A stretch of DNA of 64,000 nt from Streptomyces sp. 130 (GTDB lineage: Bacteria; Actinomycetota; Actinomycetes; Streptomycetales; Streptomycetaceae). This document shows positions 1 to 7,166 of this stretch, piece after piece (position 1 is the stretch's first letter; each line of letters starts with the position of its first letter). The notes under the pieces were generated by a model that made no database searches, was not told where the DNA came from, and was given only the letters and a program-made list of their open reading frames with translations. The stretch lies in NCBI RefSeq assembly GCF_007096885.1, contig NZ_VJNO01000016.1:1-64000 (forward strand). Reading direction: 5' to 3'. The translations under genes were made by a program, and so were the position numbers.

Positions 1-107
1 TCCCGGACGTCGTCCCCGTCCGCGACTCCAAGGTGACCGACGGCCCGGCGGTCGTCTTCGCGACGGCCGCCTGGCAGCAGTTCGTCACCGACCTCAAGCG
101 CGCCTGA
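1..107 (+). CDS. DUF397 domain protein, 3' end only
   Basis: The window opens inside this gene, so only the last 34 codons are visible. They carry the DUF397 C-terminal signature: a VPVRDSK strand, then a DGP turn and an aromatic W-x-x-F ending. DUF397 proteins are small actinobacterial partners of XRE/DUF5753 regulators, usually encoded directly downstream of the regulator. These 107 bp differ from the 3' end of the second DUF397 gene (ending at 3198) by only two bases, so the two are recent copies of each other. The biochemical role is not known. Confidence 0.75.
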   Translation, partial: PDVVPVRDSKVTDGPAVVFATAAWQQFVTDLKRA

Positions 108-119
108 CACAACGTGAAC

Positions 120-160
120 CGGAAGCCGGTCCCCCCGCCGCGCGGTGCGACCGGCTTCCG
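120..160. terminator. Inverted-repeat terminator between DUF397 and hemC
   Basis: An 11-bp perfect stem (CGGAAGCCGGT pairing with ACCGGCTTCCG) encloses a 19-nt GC-rich loop. It lies between two converging genes and probably stops transcription from both sides. A related but rearranged hairpin follows the second DUF397 copy at 3220-3250. Confidence 0.65.
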
Positions 161-171
161 CCCCGTCCCGG

Positions 172-1104
172 TCAATGCGCGATGCTGTCGATCACCTCGC
201 GCGCGCCCTGCCGGAGGAGGGCGACGGCGACGGACGTACCGAGGGTGGCCGGGTCGAGGCGGCCCGCCCACTCGTGGGCGTTGAGGACCGTCTTGCCATC
301 CGCGGAGAACACACAGGCGCGGAGCGACAGTTCGCCGTTGCCCTCGACCCTGGCGAATCCGGCGATCGGGCTGTTGCAGTGCCCCTGCAGGACATGCAGA
401 AGCATCCGCTCGGCCTGCGTCTCCCGGTAGGCGTCGCGATCACCGAGCGGGCTGACGATGTCGATGAGCTCGGCGTCACCTTCGCGGCACTGAAGCGCGA
501 GGACCCCGGCACCGATGGGCGGCATCATCGTCTCGGCCGAGAAGACTTCGGTGACGACATCGGTACGGCCGATCCGTTCCAGGCCGGCGAGGGCCAGGAG
601 CAGCGCGTCGGCCTCCCCGGCATCGAGCTTCGCCAGCCGGCTGTTCGCGTTGCCGCGCATCGGTACGCATTCGAGGTGCGGGTGCGAGGCGGACAGCTGC
701 GCGACGCGGCGCACCGAGGAGGTCCCGATCCTGGTACCGGCCGGGAGCTGGTCGAGGGTGAGGCCGCCGGGATGGATGAGCGCGTCCCGGATGTCGTCCC
801 GTTTGAGGAAGGCCGCGAAGGTCGTGCCGGCCGGGAGGGGTCTGTCCGCCGGGACATCCTTGACGCAGTGCACGGCAAGATCGGCCTCACCGGCGAGAAG
901 GGCCGCGTCCACCTCCTTGGTGAACGCTCCCTTCCCCTCGACCTCGCTGAGGTCACCCATCCACTTGTCACCGGTCGTCTTCACCGGCAGAACAGCGGTC
1001 CCGATCCCGGGGTGAAGCACGGCCAACTCGGCACGAACACGCTCCACCTGCGCAAGCGCCATCGGGGAGTCACGAGAAACGATACGAATCAGGTCAACCG
1101 GCAT
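172..1104 (-). CDS. hemC: Hydroxymethylbilane synthase (porphobilinogen deaminase) paralogue
   Basis: This 310-aa protein has the normal HemC length and joins four porphobilinogen units into hydroxymethylbilane in the cytoplasm. The key residues are visible: substrate-binding R11, catalytic D83 in HCVKDVP, R132/R133 in GTSSVRR, R150 and R156 in MRGNANSR, and C243 in GHCNSP, which would carry the dipyrromethane cofactor. HCVKDVP and GHCNSP differ from the usual HSMKDVP and GGCQVP, so this is probably a diverged second copy rather than the main haem gene. It is the last gene of a minus-strand operon after a HemB-like frame and a methyltransferase, and starts 17 nt after the methyltransferase stop. 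Confidence 0.88.
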   Translation of the reverse strand: MPVDLIRIVSRDSPMALAQVERVRAELAVLHPGIGTAVLPVKTTGDKWMGDLSEVEGKGAFTKEVDAALLAGEADLAVHCVKDVPADRPLPAGTTFAAFLKRDDIRDALIHPGGLTLDQLPAGTRIGTSSVRRVAQLSASHPHLECVPMRGNANSRLAKLDAGEADALLLALAGLERIGRTDVVTEVFSAETMMPPIGAGVLALQCREGDAELIDIVSPLGDRDAYRETQAERMLLHVLQGHCNSPIAGFARVEGNGELSLRACVFSADGKTVLNAHEWAGRLDPATLGTSVAVALLRQGAREVIDSIAH

Positions 1105-1121
1105 GAGGGCACGATAGACCC

Positions 1122-1700
1122 TCAGATTCGCGCGGCCACTACCAGTCCGGAGGCCCAGTTCATGGGTGTGGCGAGCCAGTTGGACACTTCGGGCATCCGT
1201 TCGAGGAAGTCGTCGACGCGAGACTGGTGGTCATCGGGCCATGTGACCTGCGGAAGCATGTCGTCCACGACATACAGTCCGCCCGGACGAAGGAGAGCGA
1301 GGAGGTCGGGTAGGCGCAGGTACTTTCCGGGCCTGCAATCGACGTAGGCAAAGTCGAACCGCTCCCCGGGCTCCTGTTCGCTCAGCCAGGTGTCCACGTC
1401 CGCAGTGACGAAGTCGATGCGGGGGTCATCGCCCAGGTGTTTGCTCGCGATGGCCTGCACGTCCGGGTCCTGTTCGACGGTGATAAGACGAGCGGTGGCG
1501 TCCATGCCCCCAGCGAGCCAGGCGGCACCGGCGCCGACGCCGGTGCCCAGCTCGATGAACAGGCCGCCCGGCTTGGACGCGGCGAGCGTGGCCAGCAGAG
1601 AGCCGGTCCGGTCTTCGCAGGACATCGCGAAGCCGGCACCGTCGGCGTCGGCGAGGATGCCGGCGAGCTGCGGCGGGCGTTGGTACGGGACGTCATGCAC
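1122..1700 (-). CDS. Class I SAM-dependent methyltransferase (O-methyltransferase type)
   Basis: This 192-aa Rossmann methyltransferase has motif I as [15 protein letters not shown], an acidic ribose-binding position in LITVEQDP, and a downstream DFAYVDC strand. The GTG at 1700 was chosen because it overlaps the HemB-like stop codon, which is typical of translational coupling, and because upstream residues look non-coding. It lies between a HemB-like and a HemC gene, so its substrate may be a pyrrole or linear tetrapyrrole, but nothing in the sequence proves that. The substrate is unknown. Confidence 0.8.
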   Translation of the reverse strand: MHDVPYQRPPQLAGILADADGAGFAMSCEDRTGSLLATLAASKPGGLFIELGTGVGAGAAWLAGGMDATARLITVEQDPDVQAIASKHLGDDPRIDFVTADVDTWLSEQEPGERFDFAYVDCRPGKYLRLPDLLALLRPGGLYVVDDMLPQVTWPDDHQSRVDDFLERMPEVSNWLATPMNWASGLVVAARI

Positions 1701-2640
1701 GAGCAGCCCCCAGGTGACGGGCGGCGCTCTCCGCTGCGAAGGTGAGGAGCTGGTCGGCGCCCGCCCGCTTGAGCATGAAGAGGTATTCGACCATGCCGGT
1801 CTCGCCAAGGGTCTGGAGCGCCGCCCACTCCCCTGACGTGGAGTACGCGACGAGCGGGACCCTCTGGTCGTCGCGGAGCCGTACGAGGACGTCCACAGCC
1901 GTCATGACGGGCTGAAGAGTGAGGGAGTCCGCGCCTTCGGTGATCCAGCGGCGAGCCTGGACGATCGTGTCCCGCTCGGCGCGGCCGGGTTCGAGCTGGA
2001 GGCCCCGGCGGTGACCGGCGCGCGGGTCGGTCTCCATGAGCGTCTTGAACGGACCGTACAGGCCCGTATGGATGGCCAGGTTGGGGTTCACGCCGACGTC
2101 GCGGTGCCCCGCGTCGTCAAGCGCCTGCCGAACGGCGCGGACCGAGCCGTCGAGCATGGCCGTCGGCGACACGACATCGGCACCCGCGTCGGCGTGCTGG
2201 ACGGCCATGTCGGCCATGAGCCGATAGGTGGCCCCGAGGTCGATGCCGCCGTCCTCGGTGCGCAGGATGCATTGGCCGTGATCGGTCCAGGAGCAGCCGC
2301 AGACCTCGGTGGTAACAGCGGTGTCTGGGGTGGCCGCCTTGGCGGCGGCGATGGCGCGGACCATGCGGTTGCCGGGGGCCGTAGCGCCGGAGGCGCGACC
2401 GTCGCGATCGTGTCCGTACGCGAAGACCTTGATGCCCTGGATGCCGAGCTCGGCCCAGCGGGCGAGCGTGGCCTTGACGCTGTCGAGGGAGACGGCTCCG
2501 GGGAGTCGGCCGTCGGGCGTACTGCTGGGGAGGACGAGGAGCGGCGCGCTCAGGTCGGCGGCCGTCAGGGAAGGGCCGGTGTAGAGGTCACGGACGGCGC
2601 GGCGGGCGCGCGCTGGGTTGATGCCATCGGATGTCTGCGC
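1693..2640 (-). CDS. HemB-family (porphobilinogen synthase-like) protein lacking both catalytic lysines; start unresolved
   Basis: The open frame aligns along its length with 5-aminolevulinate dehydratase. It keeps the three metal-binding cysteines (VCGCSWTDHGQC), the LYGPFK segment and the SGEWA segment. Both Schiff-base lysines are missing: the first falls on an alanine in NLAIHTGLYGPF, and the second is glutamine in LTLQPVM (codon 1912-1914). Normal porphobilinogen synthesis is therefore unlikely. No ATG, GTG or TTG lies in frame between the upstream TAA (2641-2643) and the internal ATG at 2364. An in-frame ATG at about 2660 is separated from the body by that TAA. The gene is either damaged at its 5' end, has a rare start, or has a base error here. 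The coordinates give the open frame, not a proven start. Confidence 0.7.
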   Translation of the reverse strand, partial: AQTSDGINPARARRAVRDLYTGPSLTAADLSAPLLVLPSSTPDGRLPGAVSLDSVKATLARWAELGIQGIKVFAYGHDRDGRASGATAPGNRMVRAIAAAKAATPDTAVTTEVCGCSWTDHGQCILRTEDGGIDLGATYRLMADMAVQHADAGADVVSPTAMLDGSVRAVRQALDDAGHRDVGVNPNLAIHTGLYGPFKTLMETDPRAGHRRGLQLEPGRAERDTIVQARRWITEGADSLTLQPVMTAVDVLVRLRDDQRVPLVAYSTSGEWAALQTLGETGMVEYLFMLKRAGADQLLTFAAESAARHLGAARA

Positions 2641-2674
2641 TTAGCGCTGAATGAGAACGGTCATGCAGAGAGTA

Positions 2675-2697
2675 GATACCGACATACTGTCGGCATC
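2675..2697. promoter_or_regulatory. Operator-like palindrome upstream of the HemB-like operon
   Basis: A core of CCGACA-TAC-TGTCGG (2679-2693) has a further matching GAT/ATC pair outside it. It sits about 15-35 bases upstream of the only ATG near the HemB-like frame and so fits an operator for that minus-strand operon. The binding protein is unknown. Confidence 0.4.
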
Positions 2698-2789
2698 CAG
2701 GGGCGGGAAAGAGCGCGGCAGGGGCGCACACGCAGAAAGGTCCGAGCCCGGTCGCGGGGTACCACGCCGCCGTAAGCGCCCCCGGAGCT

Positions 2790-2951
2790 CATAAGCCCTG
2801 GACCGGGCAGTTGCAGGACGATCCAGCGACGGTCCGGCAGTACGAACTGACCTACGTTCTGGTCGTGGCCAGCGCGCTCTCACCGGCAGCGTCCCTGGCG
2901 TTGATCGAGTCGGTGGCGGAGGATTACGAGCATGAAGCACAGAGGCACTGA
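2790..2951 (+). pseudogene. Remnant of a DUF5753 (XRE-type) regulator, C-terminal tail only
   Basis: In frame with the TGA at 2949-2951, the translation runs DDPATVRQYELTYVLVVASA and then ALSPAASLALIESVA. This matches the C-terminal tail of DUF5753 regulators, which normally read DDPATVRRYE and then LSPxxSxxLI. No helix-turn-helix or start is present upstream, so only about 45 codons of the tail survive. It overlaps the start of the DUF397 gene by 20 nt, the same arrangement as intact regulator/DUF397 pairs. The regulator was therefore probably lost by deletion while its partner stayed. Confidence 0.6.
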
Positions 2952-3198
2952 CTACGACCTGTCCACGGCCATCTGGCACAAGTCCACGTACAGCGACGCA
3001 AGCGGTGGCAACTGCGTAGAGGTCGCCACCTGGCGCAAGTCCACGTACAGCGGACCGAGCGGCGGCGACTGCCTCGAAGTCCTCGACGGCGTCCCGGACG
3101 TCGTCCCCGTCCGCGACTCCAAGGTGACCGACGGCCCGGCGGTCGTCTTCGCGACGGCCGCCTGGCAGCAGTTCGTCACCGACCTGAAGCACGCCTGA
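2932..3198 (+). CDS. DUF397 domain protein with duplicated N-terminal motif
   Basis: The 88-aa DUF397 protein has the family signature W-x-KSTYS-x-x-SGG-x-C-x-EV twice, at about residues 15-31 and 34-50, from a 57-nt tandem duplication. The usual VPVRDSK...DGP...W-x-x-F ending follows. The usual DUF397 protein has one copy of the first motif and is about 60-70 aa. DUF397 proteins accompany XRE/DUF5753 regulators; here the regulator survives only as a tail directly upstream. The 3' 107 bp are nearly identical to the gene at the window's left edge. Molecular function is not established. Confidence 0.85.
   Translation: MKHRGTDYDLSTAIWHKSTYSDASGGNCVEVATWRKSTYSGPSGGDCLEVLDGVPDVVPVRDSKVTDGPAVVFATAAWQQFVTDLKHA
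3092..3198 (+). repeat. Direct repeat of positions 1-107 (DUF397 3' end)
   Basis: These 107 bp match positions 1-107 with two mismatches and in the same orientation. Looser similarity continues about 40 bp into the noncoding side (ACCGGAAGCCGGT, then CCGCCGCGCGGTG). The two copies enclose the HemB-like/methyltransferase/HemC operon. Confidence 0.85.
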
Positions 3199-3219
3199 CG
3201 CGAAGGGCGACGACCGGAA

Positions 3220-3250
3220 GCCGGTACCACCGCCGCGCGGTGGTACCGGC
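3220..3250 (+). terminator. Terminator after DUF397
   Basis: A perfect 12-bp stem (GCCGGTACCACC with GGTGGTACCGGC) and a 7-nt loop lie 22 bp after the DUF397 stop codon. This is a good intrinsic terminator of the Streptomyces type, which usually lacks a T-run. Confidence 0.7.
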
Positions 3251-3285
3251 GGCCCCTCAAGTCGCACCTACCTCGCCAACCACGG

Positions 3286-3519
3286 TTAATGGCGCGTGCG
3301 ACCCAGTACGTCTCCGCTGTGAGCCGCCGCCACCTCACCGATCACCGGCGTGAGAAGGAGCGAGAGCAGAACCGGTCCGTAGCCGCCGTCGAAGGCGACC
3401 GCCACAACGCCGGCCTCACCGAGGTAGATCGTGCTCGCGACACAGCCGGCGAGCAGCCCCCCGCAGTGGCGCCCGGGCGACACCCCTGTGCGCGTGTGCC
3501 AAGGGCTGGCCGTGAGCAT
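3286..3519 (-). CDS. Possible small membrane protein (unrecognised)
   Basis: A 77-aa minus-strand frame contains a stretch rich in hydrophobic residues (GGLLAGCVASTIYL and GPVLLSLLLTPVIGEVAA), as expected for one or two membrane segments. I do not recognise a family. The frame fills most of the otherwise empty 397 bp between the DUF397 terminator and the DUF6879 operon. A plus-strand frame over the same bases is charged and less convincing. It may equally be non-coding. Confidence 0.2.
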   Translation of the reverse strand: MLTASPWHTRTGVSPGRHCGGLLAGCVASTIYLGEAGVVAVAFDGGYGPVLLSLLLTPVIGEVAAAHSGDVLGRTRH

Positions 3520-3567
3520 GTGACGAGAATCGGGCTACCCAGACCCTGGAGCCAGGAGAGAAACTGC

Positions 3568-3579
3568 AAGAAATTTCTT
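3568..3579. promoter_or_regulatory. AT-rich palindrome upstream of the DUF6879/XRE operon
   Basis: The perfect 12-bp palindrome AAGAAATTTCTT stands out in this GC-rich DNA and lies 17 bp before the DUF6879 start. A second copy of the core lies at 5192-5204, just after the XRE gene. The pair is a candidate operator for that regulator. Confidence 0.45.
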
Positions 3580-3595
3580 CCGTGAGGAGAACGCC

Positions 3596-4339
3596 ATGAG
3601 ATTACGGTTCATCGGCAGCACCAGTGGCGGCGGCGGATGCCCCTCGGTCTACGAGACCGACCGGGGTACCGTGGTTGTCCAAGGCTGGAAGATCAACCCG
3701 AGTGACCAGGCGTACGGCGACGTACGGGACCTGGCCGGCGACGAGGACGTTCTCGAAGTGCCCCGAGAGCTGTTGCAACGGTTTGTTCCGAGGCGCTCGG
3801 CCGACGCCCCCGAGCTCGTCAGCGGTCCCGCGTTCGACGAGCTGTTCACCACGTTCGAGCACACGGCCCGCCGGCTGGAGACTCGCGCGTACTACGACAT
3901 CGAGAACGAGCGTGAGTCCTTCGCGCAGTTCCTCAACGGCGAAGAAGTCGATCTCGCCTGGTTCTCGCCGTGGCTCGACACCATGCGCGAGCAGACCGCT
4001 GCCGGGAAGACCGTGGCCCGGGTCCGTGTCGTGCCTTCGGATCTGACGGATTACCTGCGGTACGAACTCCACCTCGCGGAAAGCAACACGGCTGCGGGCG
4101 AGGACATCCGATATCTGGACAGAGAGACCGCCAACCGGTTCGTGCTGCCCGATCGGGACTTCTGGCTGTTCGACTCACACACCCTTGCGGTCCTGCACTT
4201 CACCGACGAAGGCCATCTGCTCGGGGCGGAGATCATCACCGACCCCGCCGTCGTCGTCGAGCACGCACGCTGGCTGGACGCCGCCTTCCACCACGCCCAG
4301 CCCTTCTCGGAATTCGTCAAGGAGCATCCGCCGCGTTGA
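3596..4339 (+). CDS. DUF6879 family protein with small N-terminal domain
   Basis: This 247-aa protein has two parts. Residues 1-60 (MRLRFIGSTSGGGGCPSVYE onward) resemble a short stand-alone Streptomyces protein. Residues from about 75 on match DUF6879, with an FDELFTTFEHTARRLETR opening and a YDLxxxWLFDS-like region reading DRDFWLFDS. DUF6879 proteins lie next to XRE/DUF5753 regulators and are thought to be partners in regulatory or toxin-like switches, but no activity is established. The stop codon overlaps the TTG start of the XRE gene, so the two are translationally coupled. The ATG follows a GTGAGGAG ribosome-binding site. Confidence 0.8.
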   Translation: MRLRFIGSTSGGGGCPSVYETDRGTVVVQGWKINPSDQAYGDVRDLAGDEDVLEVPRELLQRFVPRRSADAPELVSGPAFDELFTTFEHTARRLETRAYYDIENERESFAQFLNGEEVDLAWFSPWLDTMREQTAAGKTVARVRVVPSDLTDYLRYELHLAESNTAAGEDIRYLDRETANRFVLPDRDFWLFDSHTLAVLHFTDEGHLLGAEIITDPAVVVEHARWLDAAFHHAQPFSEFVKEHPPR

Positions 4340-5184
4340 GCACCGCACGAAAGGGCGTCCACGAAGCCCGAGAGGAACTGGGCGGACTCCTGCGCGCCGT
4401 CCGTGCGGCCGCCGGTATCGACGGCCGCACGCTGGCGCGGCGTCTGGGCTGGCCGCCGAGCAAGGTCTCCAAAATCCAGCTCGGCCGCCAGGCCCCGAGC
4501 GCAGGCGACATCACGGCCTGGACGGCTGCCTGCGGAGCCCCTGAGTCAGCAGCCGAGTTGCTGGTGCTGCTGCGCGACCTGGACAGCCGGTACGCGGAGT
4601 GGCGTCGGCAACTGCGGGAAGGTCACGCAGCAGTCCAGCGGTCATGGGCAGAGACGGAAGCCGCCGCCAGGACCATCCGCGCGTTCGAACCATGCTGGGT
4701 TCCCGGTCTCTTGCAGACGGCCGACTACGCCGCCGCCCGCTTCCGCGAGCACGCCCGGTTGCACGGCAGCGCGCCGGACACGGGCGCCGCCGTCGCCGCC
4801 CGACTCGCCCGGCAGCAAGCGCTGTACTCACCCGGCCACAAGCGGTGGCACCTCCTGTTGACGGAAGCGGCCCTGCTGTACGGACTGGCGCCGGCCCCGG
4901 TGATGCGCGCGCAGATCGACCGACTGGTCTCCGCGAGCACCCTCCCCGCGGTGCGGCTCGGCATAGTGCCGCTGAGGGTCCGGCTCCCCGTCTCGCCCGT
5001 GCACGGCTTCTGGATCTTCGACGACCGACAGGTGATCGTCGAGGTCGTCAGTGCCGAGCTCCGGCTGGGGCTGCCCGAGGAGGTCGCCCAGTACCGGAAG
5101 GTGTTCGACTTGCTGGCACAGAGCGCGTTGTACGACGCGGAGGCGCGGCAGTTGCTCACGGCATCCGCTCACAACTGGGCTTGA
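4336..5184 (+). CDS. XRE-family helix-turn-helix regulator with DUF5753 domain
   Basis: The 282-aa protein has an N-terminal HTH (about residues 12-65, with TLARRLGWPPSKVSKIQLGR as the recognition region). The DUF5753 domain follows, starting at AFEPCWVPGLLQTADYAAAR, a hallmark of the family. This is the BldB/WhiJ-associated class of Streptomyces regulators. The TTG at 4336 was chosen because it overlaps the preceding TGA and is the only start placing the HTH at the N-terminus. It probably controls its own operon and the next one through the AT-rich palindromes that flank it. Confidence 0.88.
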   Translation: MSTARKGVHEAREELGGLLRAVRAAAGIDGRTLARRLGWPPSKVSKIQLGRQAPSAGDITAWTAACGAPESAAELLVLLRDLDSRYAEWRRQLREGHAAVQRSWAETEAAARTIRAFEPCWVPGLLQTADYAAARFREHARLHGSAPDTGAAVAARLARQQALYSPGHKRWHLLLTEAALLYGLAPAPVMRAQIDRLVSASTLPAVRLGIVPLRVRLPVSPVHGFWIFDDRQVIVEVVSAELRLGLPEEVAQYRKVFDLLAQSALYDAEARQLLTASAHNWA

Positions 5185-5191
5185 GAAATAC

Positions 5192-5204
5192 TTAGAAATT
5201 TCTT
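5192..5204. promoter_or_regulatory. Second AT-rich palindrome, downstream of the XRE gene
   Basis: The sequence TTAGAAATTTCTT contains the same AGAAATTTCT core as the site at 3568-3579. It lies about 100 bp upstream of the next gene at 5305 and so may carry that gene's promoter or operator. Confidence 0.4.
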
Positions 5205-5304
5205 CGTCGGTTCCTCCTCCCTGCGCCACTTTGACTACACAAGCGATTCCGGGCACCACGCAACGTGGTGATGAATCGTCGGAGTCCGGCCAGAGGAGGA
5301 CCAC

Positions 5305-5697
5305 ATGAGTACTGCCACGTGCATGACCACGCAGTTGGCGGAACTGGGCAAGTTCTTCACCATCACAGCCCGCCGGTTCGACGCGGGACAGTCCGCGCCG
5401 GAGATGTTCAGCACGGCGATCGACGCCGCGTGGCACCGGCTTGCGCAGGACCCCCAGGCACACAGCTCGTTCACCGCCGAGCATGCGGGGCGGGAGCTGA
5501 CCCATTCCGAGGCGTCGGGGCGCGGCCCCATCGCCTGGGTGGGGGCGTACGAGGCGGCGTACGGCCCACTGCCGGCCATCTGGTTCACCGCCGCCGACGG
5601 CAGCCTCGACACCGCTGCCCTCGCCGCCTACCGGAAAACCGGCCGCGTGGTTGCGGAGTGGAACTGCTCCCCGGCTCCCAGCGACGGGGATCGGTGA
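5305..5697 (+). CDS. Conserved hypothetical protein (130 aa)
   Basis: I do not recognise a named family. The 130-aa product is soluble and largely helical by composition, with LAELGKFFTITARRFDAG near the N-terminus and an IAWVGAYEAAYGPLPAIWF motif near residue 90 typical of a small conserved Streptomyces protein. A strong GAGGA ribosome-binding site precedes the ATG. It is probably the first gene of a plus-strand run that continues through the kinase-like protein to the broken acetyltransferase. Confidence 0.6.
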   Translation: MSTATCMTTQLAELGKFFTITARRFDAGQSAPEMFSTAIDAAWHRLAQDPQAHSSFTAEHAGRELTHSEASGRGPIAWVGAYEAAYGPLPAIWFTAADGSLDTAALAAYRKTGRVVAEWNCSPAPSDGDR

Positions 5698-5772
5698 CCC
5701 TTGCTTGCCACGCCCATTCATGGAGCGTCCCGGCCGACCGCCGGGGCGCTCCGCCTCGTCGAGTCCAGGTCG

Positions 5773-6357
5773 GTGAACCCGACGTGCGTGGATGTTCATG
5801 ACTATGCCGCGTCCCTGTTCACGCACTGCCCGTACCTAGAAGCTTCCATGGCGCAGGAGATGACCCGCTGGACCGTGTACGAGATCAGTCCCGCGGCTCA
5901 CCGAAACGACGTAGCAGCCGAGTTGTTCCATGCCGGCGTGCAAGCCGCGGAAAGTGTGAGGCAACTGATGGGCCACCGTCGCGGCGTCCTCGCGTGCGAG
6001 AACCTGGTCCTCCTCGGCGACGCTCGGGACGCCGATCATTGTGAGCTGATGGGCTGGCCGCATTGGGCCCTCAAGCACCTCTACGGACCGGTGGGGGTGA
6101 TGTTCGGCAAGTTCGCTCGGAACGTGCAGGAGCACGACAGGCTCGGCCGGAGCATCCCGCCCGCACCGGTCTCGTTCCTCCCGGTACGAGCGTCCGTCCG
6201 GCCACGCGATCCGCAGTTCTTGCAGGACACCCCCGACCTCGCGCGAAGCCTGGCGGCGGGCTGCGACGACGGCCGTGACGTGTTCGAGCACATCCCCTGC
6301 GACTGGAAGGCGGTACAGGCATGGGCGGCTTCGCTCCCTGTCCCCCGGAAGCGGTAG
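5773..6357 (+). CDS. Hypothetical protein, possibly DUF6875-like
   Basis: The 194-aa product from the GTG at 5773 starts MNPTCVDVHDYAASLFTHCP and contains an HWALKHLYGPVGVMFGKF segment and a later VSFLPVRASVRPRDPQFL segment. These recall DUF6875-type proteins of actinobacteria, but I am not certain. A longer version from a TTG at 5701 is open, but its extra residues look non-coding. The 3' end overlaps the kinase-like gene by 37 nt, so the two are co-transcribed. No catalytic motif is evident. Confidence 0.5.
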   Translation: MNPTCVDVHDYAASLFTHCPYLEASMAQEMTRWTVYEISPAAHRNDVAAELFHAGVQAAESVRQLMGHRRGVLACENLVLLGDARDADHCELMGWPHWALKHLYGPVGVMFGKFARNVQEHDRLGRSIPPAPVSFLPVRASVRPRDPQFLQDTPDLARSLAAGCDDGRDVFEHIPCDWKAVQAWAASLPVPRKR

Positions 6358-7166
6358 CGGCGGCGGAGGCCATCTGCGGCCCCGTCTCGCTGACGGAGGT
6401 CACCGCACGGCGCGGTGCCGTGGTCTGGAGGGCTGCCGGCCCGCTCGGCGCCGCCGCCATCAAGCTCGGATACCGCGCCGGGAGCGCTGAGGCCACCGCG
6501 CGGGAAGCGGCGACGCTCGACGCCCTACCGGACCGCAGCGTGGTCGCCGGCCGCAGCGGCGCCGGTGTCTGGCACGTCACGCCGTGGCTGGACGGGCCGT
6601 CCACCTGGGAAGTCTTCCGGCCGGTACGGGACGGCTCCCACGACCGCGCGGCCCCTCTCGGCGGCGCGTTGGCGCTGTGCCGGGCGGTCGCCGACTTCCA
6701 CGCCGCCGGCTGGGTTCACGGCGACCTGCAGCCCGCCCACGGCATTCACACCGCCTCCGGTGTGGAGTTGATCGACTTCGCGTGGTCGTGGCGCGAGGGA
6801 ACCGAGCCGTTGCGGGAGTACGAGGGCGGCATCACGCACCTGGTCGCCCCGGAACTCGCGGCGTGGATCACCAACGGCCCGCAGCCGGTGAAGCCCTCGC
6901 CCGCCGCGGACGCGTACGCGCTGGCAGGAGCGCTCTGGACCTGCGCGACAGGACGATGGCCGCTGGATTACGAGGCCGTCGGCATCGCCGTGAAGGACAC
7001 CAGCCCCTCAAAGCTGCGACAGGCCATCGCCGCAGGTTTCCCGCTCACGGACGCACGGCCGTGGCCTCGGTTCCAGAGCGTCCTCGCCGATGTCCTGACC
7101 GCCCGTGCCTCCGACCGGCCGACGGCCGGCGAAATCGCCGGGTGTCTGTCGGAGGTGTCTCCGTGA
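6321..7166 (+). CDS. Protein-kinase/aminoglycoside-phosphotransferase fold protein
   Basis: This 281-aa protein has the catalytic loop WVHGDLQPAHGIH (about residues 131-143) and a metal-binding ELIDFAWS, the HxD and DFG equivalents of small kinase-like phosphotransferases. The usual asparagine after HGD is a histidine here and DFG is DFA, so activity could be altered. Downstream VAPELAAWITNG resembles the APE segment of Ser/Thr kinases, so it is nearer to those than to antibiotic kinases. No transmembrane helix is seen. It overlaps its neighbours on both sides and is translationally coupled by GTGA to the acetyltransferase remnant. Confidence 0.72.
   Translation: MGGFAPCPPEAVAAAEAICGPVSLTEVTARRGAVVWRAAGPLGAAAIKLGYRAGSAEATAREAATLDALPDRSVVAGRSGAGVWHVTPWLDGPSTWEVFRPVRDGSHDRAAPLGGALALCRAVADFHAAGWVHGDLQPAHGIHTASGVELIDFAWSWREGTEPLREYEGGITHLVAPELAAWITNGPQPVKPSPAADAYALAGALWTCATGRWPLDYEAVGIAVKDTSPSKLRQAIAAGFPLTDARPWPRFQSVLADVLTARASDRPTAGEIAGCLSEVSP

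Noticed and set aside
3289..3585. 98-codon plus-strand frame before the DUF6879 gene
   Set aside because: It is charged low-complexity translation overlapping the DUF6879 promoter palindrome, and no ribosome-binding site is seen.
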